From Cryptomeria japonica (Eukaryota > Streptophyta > Pinopsida > Cupressales > Cupressaceae), in the NCBI RefSeq assembly GCF_030272615.1, contig NC_081412.1, positions 667,474,352 through 667,538,351 of the forward strand: a stretch of DNA of 64,000 bases, read 5' to 3'. A program made the position numbers and the translations under genes. The notes below the pieces were generated by a model. That model saw only the letters and a program-made list of their open reading frames with translations, was not told where the DNA came from and did no database searches. Of the stretch, positions 47,780-58,662 are shown piece by piece; positions within the stretch are counted from its first letter, which is position 1, and the number at the start of each line of letters is the position of its first letter.

Positions 47780-49173
47780 CCCTGATATAAATATATAGAT
47801 GAAATATAAAATACAAATATAAGAAAGAAAAAATATATATTTTTCTTATAGTTTAAGTCATATTTCACGTATATATTGGTAGGATGTTTGAGTGGTTTTA
47901 GATCTCTAGGAGTTATAATGTAGATTCTATATTTTAGAAGATCATATAAATTTTCAGACAACCAAATTTTAGTAGTCATCATGCTCCTATCAACATCTTC
48001 TCGCTCTCTCTATCTCACTTTGTTTATCTCTTCCAAACTCTAGACCTATAGATCTCTCTCTCTATCACTCTTCCTCTATCCCCTTTGTACCTTTCTCTAT
48101 CTCACTATTTCCTCTCTACCTGTTGGGTGAAAATTTTGTAAAATGATGAAGGTTCACAAAATGTGTGTTTCACAACAACACTCGTGATGATATCTCTCAG
48201 GAAAGAAAGATATAACCCCTCCTAATTATAAGGGAAGGCTCCCCATTTCTACCACAACTACTTTATGTTTCTATTTCTCTTCTTTTAGAACCAATTGCAT
48301 CCAATTCTCTTTCAAGAACATATTTTCCCTTAACTTAAATAATTTGAAAAAATTGCAATAATATTAGAATAATCTACCTGGGAAGTAAAGTGTCCTTGAA
48401 AGAAAAAAGTTTTCAGTTACTTCCCTTTTTCTCAAAGTGACTTAGGGTCGAGAATTTGTACATCTAAGAACTCAAAGATTCTTTCTATGTACTAAAACCC
48501 CTATCGACCATTGTAACCCAAATATATTGTTAGCTCAAAGTCTCACAAATATATTGAAAGATATTCTACTTTAACCAAATATTCCGTAGAGTACAAAGAC
48601 TCTACTTTCTATCTTTCAAATACAATTTATAGAGATAACTTTTAAAATCTTAAAGACTTAAAGCAATTCTCTCTCAACTAATTTCCAAAGTAACTCAAAT
48701 ATTACTTGTAAAGACTCAAAAATTATTCAATATCCAACACCAACAACTATATCCAACTTTAATCATTCAAGAACATATGATATCAGTGACATAAGAACAT
48801 TCATACCATATGACAAATCAAACTAAAGCCAAAATTCTCTCTTTATTGATTAAATTGCAAATTTACAAAATGAATACCAAGTCTCAATTTTCTCTTCACT
48901 TTGGCAGATTTATGTTGCATAAACAAAGATGGAAAAAACATCCTTATTACAATAATAACCCTCATATATATATATATAGAAGAGTGGTGCAACATGAAAA
49001 TAGGAAATTATAACTAATTCTAAGACTAATTCAAAAGAAGAGTTCGAATTGACTTAGGACTTGTGCACTGAATAGGTGCACATGAGCAATTACAAAATGA
49101 TACTTGAAGTGCTAATTGACATAATAAAATGCCACCGGAGAAAAAACATGAAAATGACTAAGTATCATTTCCC
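47559..49173. other. Intergenic with CT microsatellites
   Basis: There is a (CT/TC)n tract at about 47741-47780 and CT-rich words at 47998-48120. The remainder is AT-rich without a gene. A short (AT)n lies at about 48964-48979. Confidence 0.6.
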
Positions 49174-50633
49174 TCAAACTAAATCTTTCCTCTGAAATTC
49201 TTTGAACTTCTGTAGAGAATTCTTCATTTGAACCTCTATCAAGTCCCTGAGTGTTGCCAATGATGACATTGAATGGTGATGGAATCCTCTAAGTCAATAC
49301 AACACTTATGTTTCTTTAGAAGAGATTCTAGAAAATCCAGGGCAAATTGAAGGTCAAGTAATTTGTCAATAGATGACAAAGAGAAGTCCTCTCTATCAAC
49401 CTTAGCTAAAATGAGCAAGCTAAATTATTTGATGATTTCATCCACATCAAGCACCTTTTCATTTTCATCAAGGAAAGCACATGAGATTTAAGATATTTTG
49501 GCAACAATCTCTTTCTTCTTATCTGCACATTCTTTTTGAGATTTCCTCATAACCTTAACTAAACATTTTAGGATATAGATTTTATTTTTCAAGGCTTCTC
49601 GCTGCTTAATGTACATGTTCCCTGAAGGGATCACATGAATTTGGATGAGGTCATCTGGATCATAGTCTTCAAATTTCAACTAGGCTTCAAAAACCTTTTC
49701 TTGTGCTTCAAGTTCCTGGGAAAAGATCTTTATAGTGTTATCAACCTCTATCCTTACAACATAAAGATTGTTGACAATGGTACAAGCTGACCTTAGGAGT
49801 TGTGTGCCTTGGCTAAGCATATGATCCATCCATTACCCTGCAGCTCTGCTCTCTAATGCTACTTGCTTAACTCTTTTTACAACTTGCTCATCCAATGATG
49901 AGGCTACTAGTTCAATAACTTCTGAAGATTTAGTCACTTTGATAAGAATTAAGGTAAGTTTCTGAAGTAGTGCCTGGAGTTGATCCTTTTATACCTTATC
50001 ATCATCATACCTAGCCACAAGAGCCTCCAAACATGATATTGCATCTCCAGAAGTAGAATCATGGGTTTTCTTTCCCAAGTCAACTCTCTGAATAACATAG
50101 TCTAAATCTTGGACTTGACCAATGACTGCATCTAGAGGAGGAACAAGAACCTTGACATACTTGTTCTTATTCTTGTCAACCTTTACCCTTGACAAAGTTT
50201 TAGCTTTCTTGATAGTCTTGGGTTTGATAGGAACAAGTTAATTGAAATTTAAATCTTCAGGTGACATAGTTTGATTCATTCTCTTGAGTGCATTAGACAT
50301 TAACCAAGGTGGTAAAGTTGAATCATCATCCTCAATGACTACCACATCCTGAGAGGGATTCGATGGATTGATAGAATCCTAAATGGTGGTGGTTACAATA
50401 AGTGAAGTTATGGTGACTAAATTGGTTGGATTTTCAAGAGATTATTTGTTCAACCTAGAAGTCGATTCATTCATGAATCTGTCAAAATCATCTCACATAG
50501 TTGCAGATACTTTAGACAACATGGGAAAAGTCTAGAATATATTCTCAATGTTTTCATGAGGAGTATCTAGAGCACACTAACTAGCACTAGTGGAAGATAC
50601 ATGGATAACATTTGAAGGAGAAACACAAGTAAC
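49174..50633 (-). pseudogene. Decayed long reading frame of unknown family, 3' part
   Basis: A minus-strand frame can be followed from the Copia C insertion (50633) to 49239, with a probable frame change leading to an end at 49174. It has about ten stop codons and otherwise protein-like composition. Visible parts are a Ser/Thr-rich segment, QDVVVIEDDDSTLPPWLMSN (about 50345-50285), a basic segment with KKAKTLSRVKVDKNKNKYVK, PLDAVIGQVQDLDYVIQRVD, then helix-rich parts with heptad-like leucines (LALLVARYDDD region, VIELVASSLDEQVVKRVKQV) and KFEDYDPDDLIQIHVIPSGN. I recognise no characterised domain. It could be a host gene relic or an extra frame of a large transposon. Confidence 0.6.
50629..50633. 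repeat. Target-site duplication of Copia C (GTAAC), left copy
   Basis: GTAAC at 50629-50633 is matched by GTAAC at 57596-57600. Confidence 0.93.
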
Positions 50634-51874
50634 CATTGGCAATAGTGATTATGTGTTGTCATTGATGTCAACATTGTGCTCCGGTTGGATATGGTTCTTT
50701 CCCAGTTGGTTGTTGCTATCCCGGCTGGACTTGGTTTTGGCCTGATTTTGATTCAGTATGATTAGATCATTGGTTTCAGTTTTAGATGGTTATTCAGGAT
50801 GGTTATATGCTTGTCATATTCATTTGGTTCATGATTTGGTGCTCTAGAAGCTATTTCTTATGTTTTGGATTACCAATTGATATTCTTGGTACCAGTTGGC
50901 TTTACCAGTTGGTGATATTCGATGAAATGGTTAATTGATTTTGGTACAACTTACTGAAATGGTTCCTAACATGATGAAGGTATTATTTGATCATTTCCTA
51001 ATTGTTTGGTGGCTTTTCATTATCTGGTGTGATGATTTTGGTGATCCTATTTGGATCCGGTTGGTTATTCTGTGTTATTAGACCGAGGGTTTCTACCGGT
51101 TGGTGAAACATGTTGATATTGGTCTTAGCAAAATTTCTGATGGATAAAATTGGTTGGGAATTTGTATTAGGTCCATTCTATGTAATGTAAATAGTAATAT
51201 TGGTTAGGTGGTATTGTGTGATGTAATTTTTGTAATTTTGGTTTATGGGTTTAGGGTTTAGCCGACCTTGTTATCAAGGTTGATGATCTGTATTTATAGG
51301 CGACATATTCATGTAATTTGGATATAGGATGGTATGGTATGGAATGGTATGGCTATGTCTATATTATCAAAGAGAGGTAGTTCTACAAACATAGATATAT
51401 CATTCAACGAAGAGTGTGAAGGATTTAGTGTTGCAGGGAAGACATCTATGCTTAACCAGAATTATATCAAGCATTAGGAGATGCTATTTTCACAGTTCAC
51501 TTTCTGTGAATTGTAGTCCGATGTTTATGTAAGTTAGTGAGACTTCTTTTTGTGATGAGTAGTGAGCTCTAGGCGGTTGGCTTGATTGCAAGTGTAATCC
51601 CCATTATAATCATTTCACATACTACTGCAGAAGTATTATCTGACAGTGGGTAGGGTTTCCCACCATGGTTTTTCCCTTTAATGGGTTTTCCACGTCAAAA
51701 ATATTGGTGTTGTGTGTTTTGTGCTTTTATGATTTATCTTTCATTGTGTTATTTATATTGTGCTCCGGTAAATGGCTTATAATCTACGTTAATAGTTTAA
51801 CTTATGGAAAACTGATTCACCCCCCAACCTCTCAATTTTCCTTCGGTTCATTATTGGTATCAAAGATTATAACA
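50634..51874 (+). repeat. Copia C 5' LTR (1241 bp)
   Basis: It aligns with 56369-57595 throughout. It contains GGGTTTAGGGTTTAGCCGACC (51247 onward), a TATTTATAG box at 51291-51299, and GATTCACCCCCC near its 3' end (about 51812-51825). Confidence 0.93.
51247..51299 (+). promoter_or_regulatory. Copia C LTR promoter module (telobox, GCCGAC, TATA)
   Basis: A double telobox GGGTTTAGGGTTTA at 51247-51260 is followed at once by GCCGACC (RCCGAC, the DRE/CRT core) and about 25 bases later by TATTTATAG. The same order is kept in the 3' LTR (56981-57033) and resembles Copia A. The function is inferred. Confidence 0.55.
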
Positions 51875-51876
51875 AT

Positions 51877-51888
51877 TGGTATCGAAGA
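51877..51888 (+). other. Copia C primer-binding site, mutated
   Basis: TGGTATCGAAGA lies two bases after the LTR end CA. It aligns with TGGTATCAGAGC (initiator tRNA-Met) with changes in the second half. Confidence 0.75.
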
Positions 51889-51959
51889 AAGGTCCTCTCT
51901 ACAAAATCTTAACCGCTTGAGGAGATCTGATGGTATCAACTTTTATATTTAATCCCTAC

Positions 51960-53400
51960 CGAAAGGAGAGTCCCAGATTTGATGGTACAAATTACAATAT
52001 ATGGAAGGAGTGAATGAAGATTCATCTGAGATGTCTTGGAGCTGAAGTTTGGGAGATAACAGAGAAAGGGTATACACCTAATGGTCCTAATTTTGGAACT
52101 CTGACACCTCTTGATTAGCAGAAGAGAGTTGATAATGATGTCAGAGTGAAAGAAGCGTTGTTAAGTGCCCTATCAGATGAGAAGTTGTTGAATGTCATAG
52201 AGCTAGAAAATGCAAAGTAGATCTAGTTGAAGCTTGAAACTCTCTATGAAGGTGACCAAGCAGTAGAGATTGAAAAAATTGAAAGTTGTGGGGTGAGATA
52301 TGAAACCTTGAAGATGGAAGATATGAGAAGATAAATTCTTTCATGGATAGAGTGAATGAGATTGTCATGGGAATCAAATGTTAATGAGGATTAGGTTGTG
52401 TCAAATATTCTGAGAGTTTTACCTCCGGCTTACAAGATGAAGGCTATTGCAATAAATGAACTCTAGACAATGTCAAATACCCCTATTATCAAAGAAACAT
52501 TACTTGGGAAGTTGAATACTTTTGAACTTGAAGAACTTGGAGATCAGAGTGCTACTAAAATAGAAACTGCATTTAGAGCACCTGCCTCTGGTAAGTAGAA
52601 GATAGGCTGGAAGGAGTTATATGCTAAAGATTTGGAAGACATTGAGAGAGAAGACAAAGAACTTGAAGAGTTGGAAGCCCTGATTTCCAAAAGAATCCCT
52701 AAAGGACCGGTTGGAAGTAAATATGAAGGAAAAGTTCCTTTTAAATGTTTCTCATGCAATAAGATTGGTCATTTTGCTTCTAGATGTCTTCAAAGAGATG
52801 CTAGGAATCAAGAGATATTAATGAGGAATTATAAACCTAATCCAAAATATCAGAGCAAACCTAGATTTAGAAGGAGTAAGGATAAATCATGTCACTATGC
52901 TAGTGATGATGATTTTGGTATTATCGATGATGATGATGATGATGATGAACCTGTGAGTGGATCCGGTAATGAAAGCTCTGGAAAAGATTTGGTCTTTATT
53001 GCTATCAAGGATGATTCTTCGAAACCTGTCATTGATGCAAATCATACTGAGGAGAAGGATCTAGCTGCTAAAATTGAAGAGAAGGATGAATGGGTTATAG
53101 ACAGTGGTTGCTCACATCATATGACTAGTGACAAGAGGAAATTCCTGACTCTACAAGAATTTCATGGTGGACTAGTTAGATTTGGAGACAACAAGGTATG
53201 CAAGATCAAAGGCAAAGGAAAATATCCTTGGATGGTAAGACTAATACTGACAATGTTTATTATGTTGAAGGTTTGAAGTATAATATTTTGAGTGTAGGCG
53301 AGATGGTGGATAGAGGATTTAATTTGCAATTCAAAGATGGAAAGTGCAAGATTATCAATAGATCTGGATTGGAAATTACATCTAGAACTCAGACGTAAGG
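51960..53400 (+). pseudogene. Copia C gag and protease
   Basis: The gag N-terminal part (FDGTNYNIWKE) is stopped by TGA at 52011 (Trp position) and TAG at 52116 (Gln position), and there is a frame change near 52330. The frame 52632-53276 has an intact CCHC knuckle (CFSCNKIGHFASRC), a poly-Asp run encoded by GAT repeats (about 52926-52948), and the protease motif WVIDSGCSHHMTS with all key residues. The frame 53198-53398 continues with NTDNVYYVEGLKYNILSVGE after a one-base shift. Of the copia gags here, this has the best kept zinc knuckle and protease. Confidence 0.92.
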
Positions 53401-53439
53401 AAATATCTTTCATTTGAACTCCAGTGAAAAGGCTTGATT

Positions 53440-54390
53440 GATTGCTCAGATTGATGAAAGTTGGCTATGGCATAAGAGGATACGTCAAATGAATTTTGAT
53501 TACATAGTGAGGATTAGTTCAACACAGGATCTCAGAGATTTACCCAAGACTATCAAGCCTCATAATTTGGTATGTAGAGAATGTCAAATGGGTTAGCAAG
53601 TTAGAACTTCTTTCAGAAGCATACATGATAGATCTAATGAAATTCTTGATCTTATTCATACTGATCTATGCGGATCGACAAGGACTAAAAGTTTTCAAGG
53701 TGATAGATACTTTATGTTTCTTATTGACGATTATTCTAGAATGATGTGGGTTGCATTTTTGAAATAAAAATCAAAATTTTCAAAGCTATGGTTGAGACAG
53801 AAACAAGATTGAAGACAAAATGTTTAAGATCAGATCAAGATGGTGAATTTAAATCTGGTGAGTTCAACAACTTTTGTGAGAAGAATAGAATTAGAAGACA
53901 ATTTTTTGCACCTAGAACTCCACAACATAATGGAATAGTGGAAAGGAAGAATAGAACTATCTTAGATGTCGCAAGGTAAATGATGATGGAAGCCAAATTA
54001 CCTGATATCTATTGGAGAGAAGTTGTCAATACTATGGTATACACTTTCAACATAGTACACATAAAAGGTGATATCGGTAAGACTCCTTATGAATTATCGT
54101 TCGGTCATACTCCTATTGTCATATATTTCAAAAATTTTGGAAGTAAATGCTATATTACAAGAGATGATGCATTAGGGAAATTTTATCCTAGATGTGGTGA
54201 AGGAGTATTTTTGGGTTATTCTACTAAGATTAAAACATATAGATGTTATAAAAAAAGATTGAATAGGATAATGGAAAGCATAAATGTCAAAGTGGATGAG
54301 CAAGGTAATAATCAGATCAGATCATATGACTATGGACCAAAAGATGAAATTGTCAGATCAGAACTGGTAGTGCAAGAATCACTTTAGAAC
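53440..54390 (+). pseudogene. Copia C integrase
   Basis: Pieces of the zinc domain (HKRIRQMNFDYIV, where the second His of family members is Gln; CRECQMG) are followed by HTDLCGSTRTKSFQGDRYF and DDYSRMMW, then 53746-53979 with LRSDQDGEFKSGEF (second Asp, GG to DG) and TPQHNGIVERKN (Glu). The frame 53980-54387 carries DIYWREVVNTMVYTFN and GVFLGYSTKIKTYRCY. Stops split it at least three times; the last at 54385-54387 is a CAG-to-TAG type change. Confidence 0.9.
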
Positions 54391-54639
54391 ATTGATCCAG
54401 TTGCTCCGGTAACATCAAAAAATTCCACAGTGACTGTTGATGAGCAGAAAGAGTCAGAAATTCAAGATAATCCTAAGACTCCCAGGTATGTAAAGTTGAA
54501 TCATTTCGAAGATTAGATCATTAGAGATAAGAGGAAAGGTGTGATGACAAGAAGAAGTTTAGCTATTGAAGAGGTATGTTTAATTTCTCAAATTGAACCA
54601 TAATCATTTATTAAAGAAAGTAAGGATGAAAATGGATGA

Positions 54640-55284
54640 GAGCTATGGAAGAAGAATAAAACAAGGGAATTGGTTCCTAGGCGTAAAGATAAAAATGTTA
54701 TTGGAACTAAATGGGTTATTAGGAATAAATTAAATGAGGAAGGTCAGGTTGTAAGAAACAAGGCTAGATTGGTTTGCAAAGCATATTCACAGGAAGAAGG
54801 AGTTGATTATGATGAAACTTATGCTCTGGTTGCTAGGATTGAAGTGCTAAGACTATTTCTTGCCTATGTTGCACACAAGAACTACATGGTATATCAGATG
54901 GATGTTAAATGTGCATTTCTGAATGGAGATCTCGAGGAGGAAGTCTACATTGAGCAACCTGATGGATTTTCATTATCAGAGGATAGGAACATGGTTTGCA
55001 AATTGAAGAAAGATTTATATGGATTGAAACAATCCCCTAGAGCATGGTATGCTAGATTAGATAAATATCTTTCAAAGATCTATTTTAGGAAAGGTAATGT
55101 TAATAGTAACTTATATTATAAGATTGAGCAGGATGACATACTGATCATTGAAGTCTTTGTCGATGAAATCATTTTTGGAGGAGAAGAAAATCTATGCATG
55201 AAATTTGCTAATGATATGAAGAATGAATTTGAGATGTCTATGACTAGAGAGATGAAAATTTTCTTAGGTTTGCAAATTACTTAG
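54640..55284 (+). pseudogene. Copia C reverse transcriptase with FVDE active site
   Basis: The frame 54670-55284 has [54 protein letters not shown] and [20 protein letters not shown]. The catalytic motif reads FVDE (55156-55167; the last codon is GAA), so the second active-site Asp is Glu, which should remove or strongly lower polymerase activity. It ends at TAG 55282-55284 at a conserved Gln position (LQIT-stop). Confidence 0.93.
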
Positions 55285-56110
55285 ATTGATAAAGGTATTT
55301 TCATTTTTCAAACTAAGTATGTGAAGGAATTGCTTAATAAATTTGGTCTTGACAACTCAAAACCTGTTGGTACTCCTATGATAACGAGTTGCAAATTGTC
55401 TAAGGAAGATGAATCTCCTAGAGTGAACCCATCTAGATACAAATCAATGATTGGTGGATTGTTGTACTTAACTTAGACCAGACTGGATATAATGAATGTT
55501 GTCTGCATTGCTTCTATATTTCAGTCTGATCAGAGACGAAGTCATGATATTGCTGTTAAAAAAATATTCAAATATTTGGCAGGAACAACAGACTATGGGT
55601 TATGGTATCCAAAGGATGACGATTTCAGATTATGTGCCTATACAGACTCAGATTGGGCAGAAGATGTTGATGATAGAATGAACACTATAGGTGGTGCATT
55701 CTTTCTTGGGAAGAAGTTGGTTTCATGGCTTAGCAAGAAACAATCATGCACTTCATTATCTAATGTTGAAGCTAAATATGTAGTTGTTGCAACGAATTGC
55801 ACTCAGATCTTATGGATGAAGCAAATGTTAAAGGATATAAGGGTAAGTTATGATGAGCCTATTGTTATTCATTGTGATAATACTGCTGCTATTGATATGT
55901 CAAAGAATGTGGTATTTCATTCCAAATCAAAACACATTTCTATAAGGCATAATTTCTTGAAGGAAAAGGTTGAAGCAAAGGAAGTCAAATTGGTTTATGT
56001 GCCTACTAAGAAAAAAATTGCAGTTATTCTAACAAAACCATTACCTAAAGATACTTTTGAATACCTTGGAGATTAGTTGGGGGTCACCACCCCTCTAGTA
56101 GAGACTTAGA
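55285..56110 (+). pseudogene. Copia C RNase H and Pol C-terminus
   Basis: The part after the RT stop reads DKGIFIFQTKYVKELLNKFG and KPVGTPM, then a TAG at 55474-55476 (TQTRPD of the family is T-stop-TRLD). The frame 55492-56076 has YTDSDWAEDVDDRMNT (Asp), GAFFLGKKLVSWLSKKQSC, VEAKYV where the family has AEAEY (the catalytic Glu is Lys), CDNTAAIDMSK, and LTKPLPKDTF at the end. The Glu-to-Lys change should abolish RNase H. Confidence 0.92.
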
Positions 56111-56189
56111 GATGCATCAATTTAACATCTTCTGATCCAGGTTGATGGGATGATGTTGCTACTCTCAAGGAGTAGTCAGTTGTTTGGTT

Positions 56190-56368
56190 TGGCATCATCC
56201 CTTTGTCATTGATGTCAAAGGTGGAGATAGTGTTCATGTGAAAAACAAAAGAATCTTAGGGGGAGAGATATTTTATTGTTTCTTAATTGTTTGGGGAGAT
56301 TGTTGGCATTCCTTGGCACTTGGATGTTTTTCACATTCAGTGTTGCCATCAATTCCAAAGGGAGAGAT
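56190..56368 (+). promoter_or_regulatory. Copia C polypurine-tract array
   Basis: Purine tracts are AAAGGTGGAGATAG (about 56217-56230), TAGGGGGAGAGATA (about 56258-56271) and CCAAAGGGAGAGAT (56355-56368), the last abutting the 3' LTR. Confidence 0.8.
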
Positions 56369-57595
56369 TGTTAGCAATATTTATTATGTGTTGTCATTAA
56401 TGTCAACACTATGCTCTGGTTGGATATGATTCTTTCTTGGTTGGTTGTTGTTATCCCGATTGGACTTGGTTTTGGCCTGATTTTGATCCGATATGATTAG
56501 ATCATTGGTTTCAGTTTTGGATGGTTATTTTGGATGGTTATATGCTTAACATATTTAGTTGGTTTATGATTTGGTGCTCTAGAAGATATCATTTATGTTC
56601 TGGATTATCGGTTGATATTCTTGGTACCGATTGGCTTTACAGGTTGGTGATATTCAATGAAATGGTTAAGTGATTTTGGTCTGGCTTACTCAAATGGTTC
56701 CTAATGTTTTGAAGGTGTTATTTGATCATGTCCTAATTATTTGGTGGCTTCACATTGGTTAGTGTGATGATTTGGTGATCCTATTTGGATCTGGTTGGTT
56801 ATTCTATGTTATTACACTAAGGGTTTCTATCGATTGGTGAAACGTGTTGATATTGGTCTTAGCAGAATTTCTGGTGGATATAATTGATTGGGAATTTGTA
56901 TTAGGTCCATGATATGTAATTTATATCATAATATTGGTTTGGTGGTATCGTGTGATGTAATTTTTCTAATTTTGGTTTATGGGTTTAGGGTTTAGCCGAC
57001 CTTGTTGTCAAGGTTGATGATCTATATTTATAAGCAACTTATTCATGTAATTTGGATATAGGATGGTATGGTATGGTTATGTCTTCATTATTAGAGAGAG
57101 GTAATTGTGTGAACAAAGATATATCATTTAGTGAAGAGTGTGAAGGATTTAGTGTTGCGGAGAAGACATCTATGCTTAACCAGAACTGTATCAAGAATTA
57201 GGAGATGCTATTTTCATAGTTCACTTTCTCCAAATTGTAGTCCGATGTTTATGTAACTTAGTGAGACTTATTTGTGTGATTAGCAGTGAGCTTTAAGCAG
57301 TTGGCCTGATTGCGAGTGCAATCCCCATTGTAATCAATTCACATACTGCTGCAAAAGTATTATCTGACTGTGGGTAGGGTTTCCCACCGTGGTTTTTCCC
57401 TTTACTGGGTTTTCCACATCAAAAATATTGGTGTTGTGTGTTATGTGCTTTCATGCTTTATCTTTCATTGTGCTATTTATATTGTGCCCCAGTAAATGGT
57501 TTATAATCTACATTAATTGTTTAACTTGTGGAAAACTAATTCATCCTCCCTCTTAGTTTTCCTCTAGTTCATTATTGGTATCAGAGATTCTAACA
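56369..57595 (+). repeat. Copia C 3' LTR (1227 bp)
   Basis: Partner of 50634-51874, with perfect terminal TGTTAG/CTAACA. Telobox pair at 56981-56994, and TATATTTATAA near 57023-57033. Confidence 0.94.
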
Positions 57596-58180
57596 GTAAC
57601 CATAGGAGGTTTTGACTTAGAAGTAGAGATAGGAACTTGTAATGTAGGTGAAGAAGGAGATACCTAGGGTAATGACTTATCTTCTTGTGGTAACTCTTCT
57701 TCATCAAATTCACCATATTCTTGAGCACCCTCTTGTTATTCTTCCAAATGATCAACCTTAATTGGTTCTTCATCGAGATACTCACCCTCCTCTTGCTCAT
57801 TTGGAATTTCTAACTCCTATGTTTCTTGAGAATTAGGGGATGATGACTCTCCTTGGTCATTCCCTTTCTTAGTTCCAACTATGGACTTTAGCTTGGGAGC
57901 CTTAGCTATAGTGGTGGGATCCTATTTGTTCTTGGTTCTAATTTCCCGTTGGACCAAAAGTGTCATCATCAGAACTAGAGAGAAAGGGTTTCAGTGGGAT
58001 ACCTTTGCTTGAAAGCCATATATTTGTATTCATTAGAATAATTTGAACCCACTCTTTGATAGAAGTGTGCATTAGGGTCGCAGATCCCCCACACACCATT
58101 AGGGTGTGTGACGAGACTACGACCCCACCACACATGACACTATGGAAGTTCAAAAGCATTCAATACTTGGCAAAAAATGA
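57596..58180 (-). pseudogene. Decayed long reading frame of unknown family, 5' part
   Basis: This is the other side of the frame split by Copia C. In one frame (about 57960-57596) it reads a basic segment KAPKLKSIVGTKKGND, an acidic segment with EQEEGEYLDEEPIKVDHLEE and a Ser/Pro-rich SPSSPTLQVPISTSKSKPP, with TAG or TAA at four positions (three TAG). If one GTAAC copy and Copia C are removed, this frame joins the 50633-49239 frame without a shift. Upstream (58159-57938) another frame reads KGIPLKPFLSSSDDDTFGPT, and a frame change links them. No known domain. Confidence 0.55.
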
Positions 58181-58662
58181 AAGTGGGGTGAGGTCGATGT
58201 GGTGTGTGGTGGGCCTGCAGTCTCACACAACACTTAAATATAATACAAAACTAAGGGTGAAACAAGATGTCACCTGAGACTATTGACTTGAGTGATATCA
58301 CATAGATGATGTCACTCAAACAAGAAATCTTGTGTGGCATCATAATATGATGTGAATTTTGAAATGAGACAAGCATCGATAAAAAGAAAGAAAGGTTTCA
58401 AAACCCTAAATATTTTCAGGGAGAAAAATACGTACCCGATAGGAATTCGTTAAAATCTTCTCCTCTCCCGATTTCAAGCAAGTAAAACAAATTGAATGAG
58501 AATTGAAATCTTTAAAACTGGAGGAAAAGGCTCCTATTTGAAATTCTCAAAAGAGTATTTAATAACTCAAAGTGTAATAAATATGTGCAAATCATGTTTG
58601 TAAACTCAATTCGCACCAAAATGGGCAAAATAAGTAAAAGAGGTGTAAATCGGGTGTAAAAC
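58181..58662. other. Sequence between relic frame and Copia D
   Basis: The sequence is not recognisable as LTR or coding. It may be the 5' flank of the relic frame. The junction with Copia D LTR-like sequence is about 58663, where homology to the Copia A LTR ('atacccacaag') begins. Confidence 0.45.

Larger units (their letters stand above)
50634..57595 (+). mobile_element. Copia C: Sirevirus-like LTR retrotransposon
   Basis: It is the only plus-strand element, 6962 bp, with LTRs 50634-51874 and 56369-57595 and a perfect TSD GTAAC. The 3' LTR has perfect TGTTAG...CTAACA ends, while the 5' LTR start is mutated (CATTGGC). Coding order is gag, PR, IN, RT, RNase H. It has about a dozen nonsense codons, several at CAG positions, and RT is FVDE instead of FVDD. 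It sits inside the minus-strand relic frame, in opposite orientation. Confidence 0.95.
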
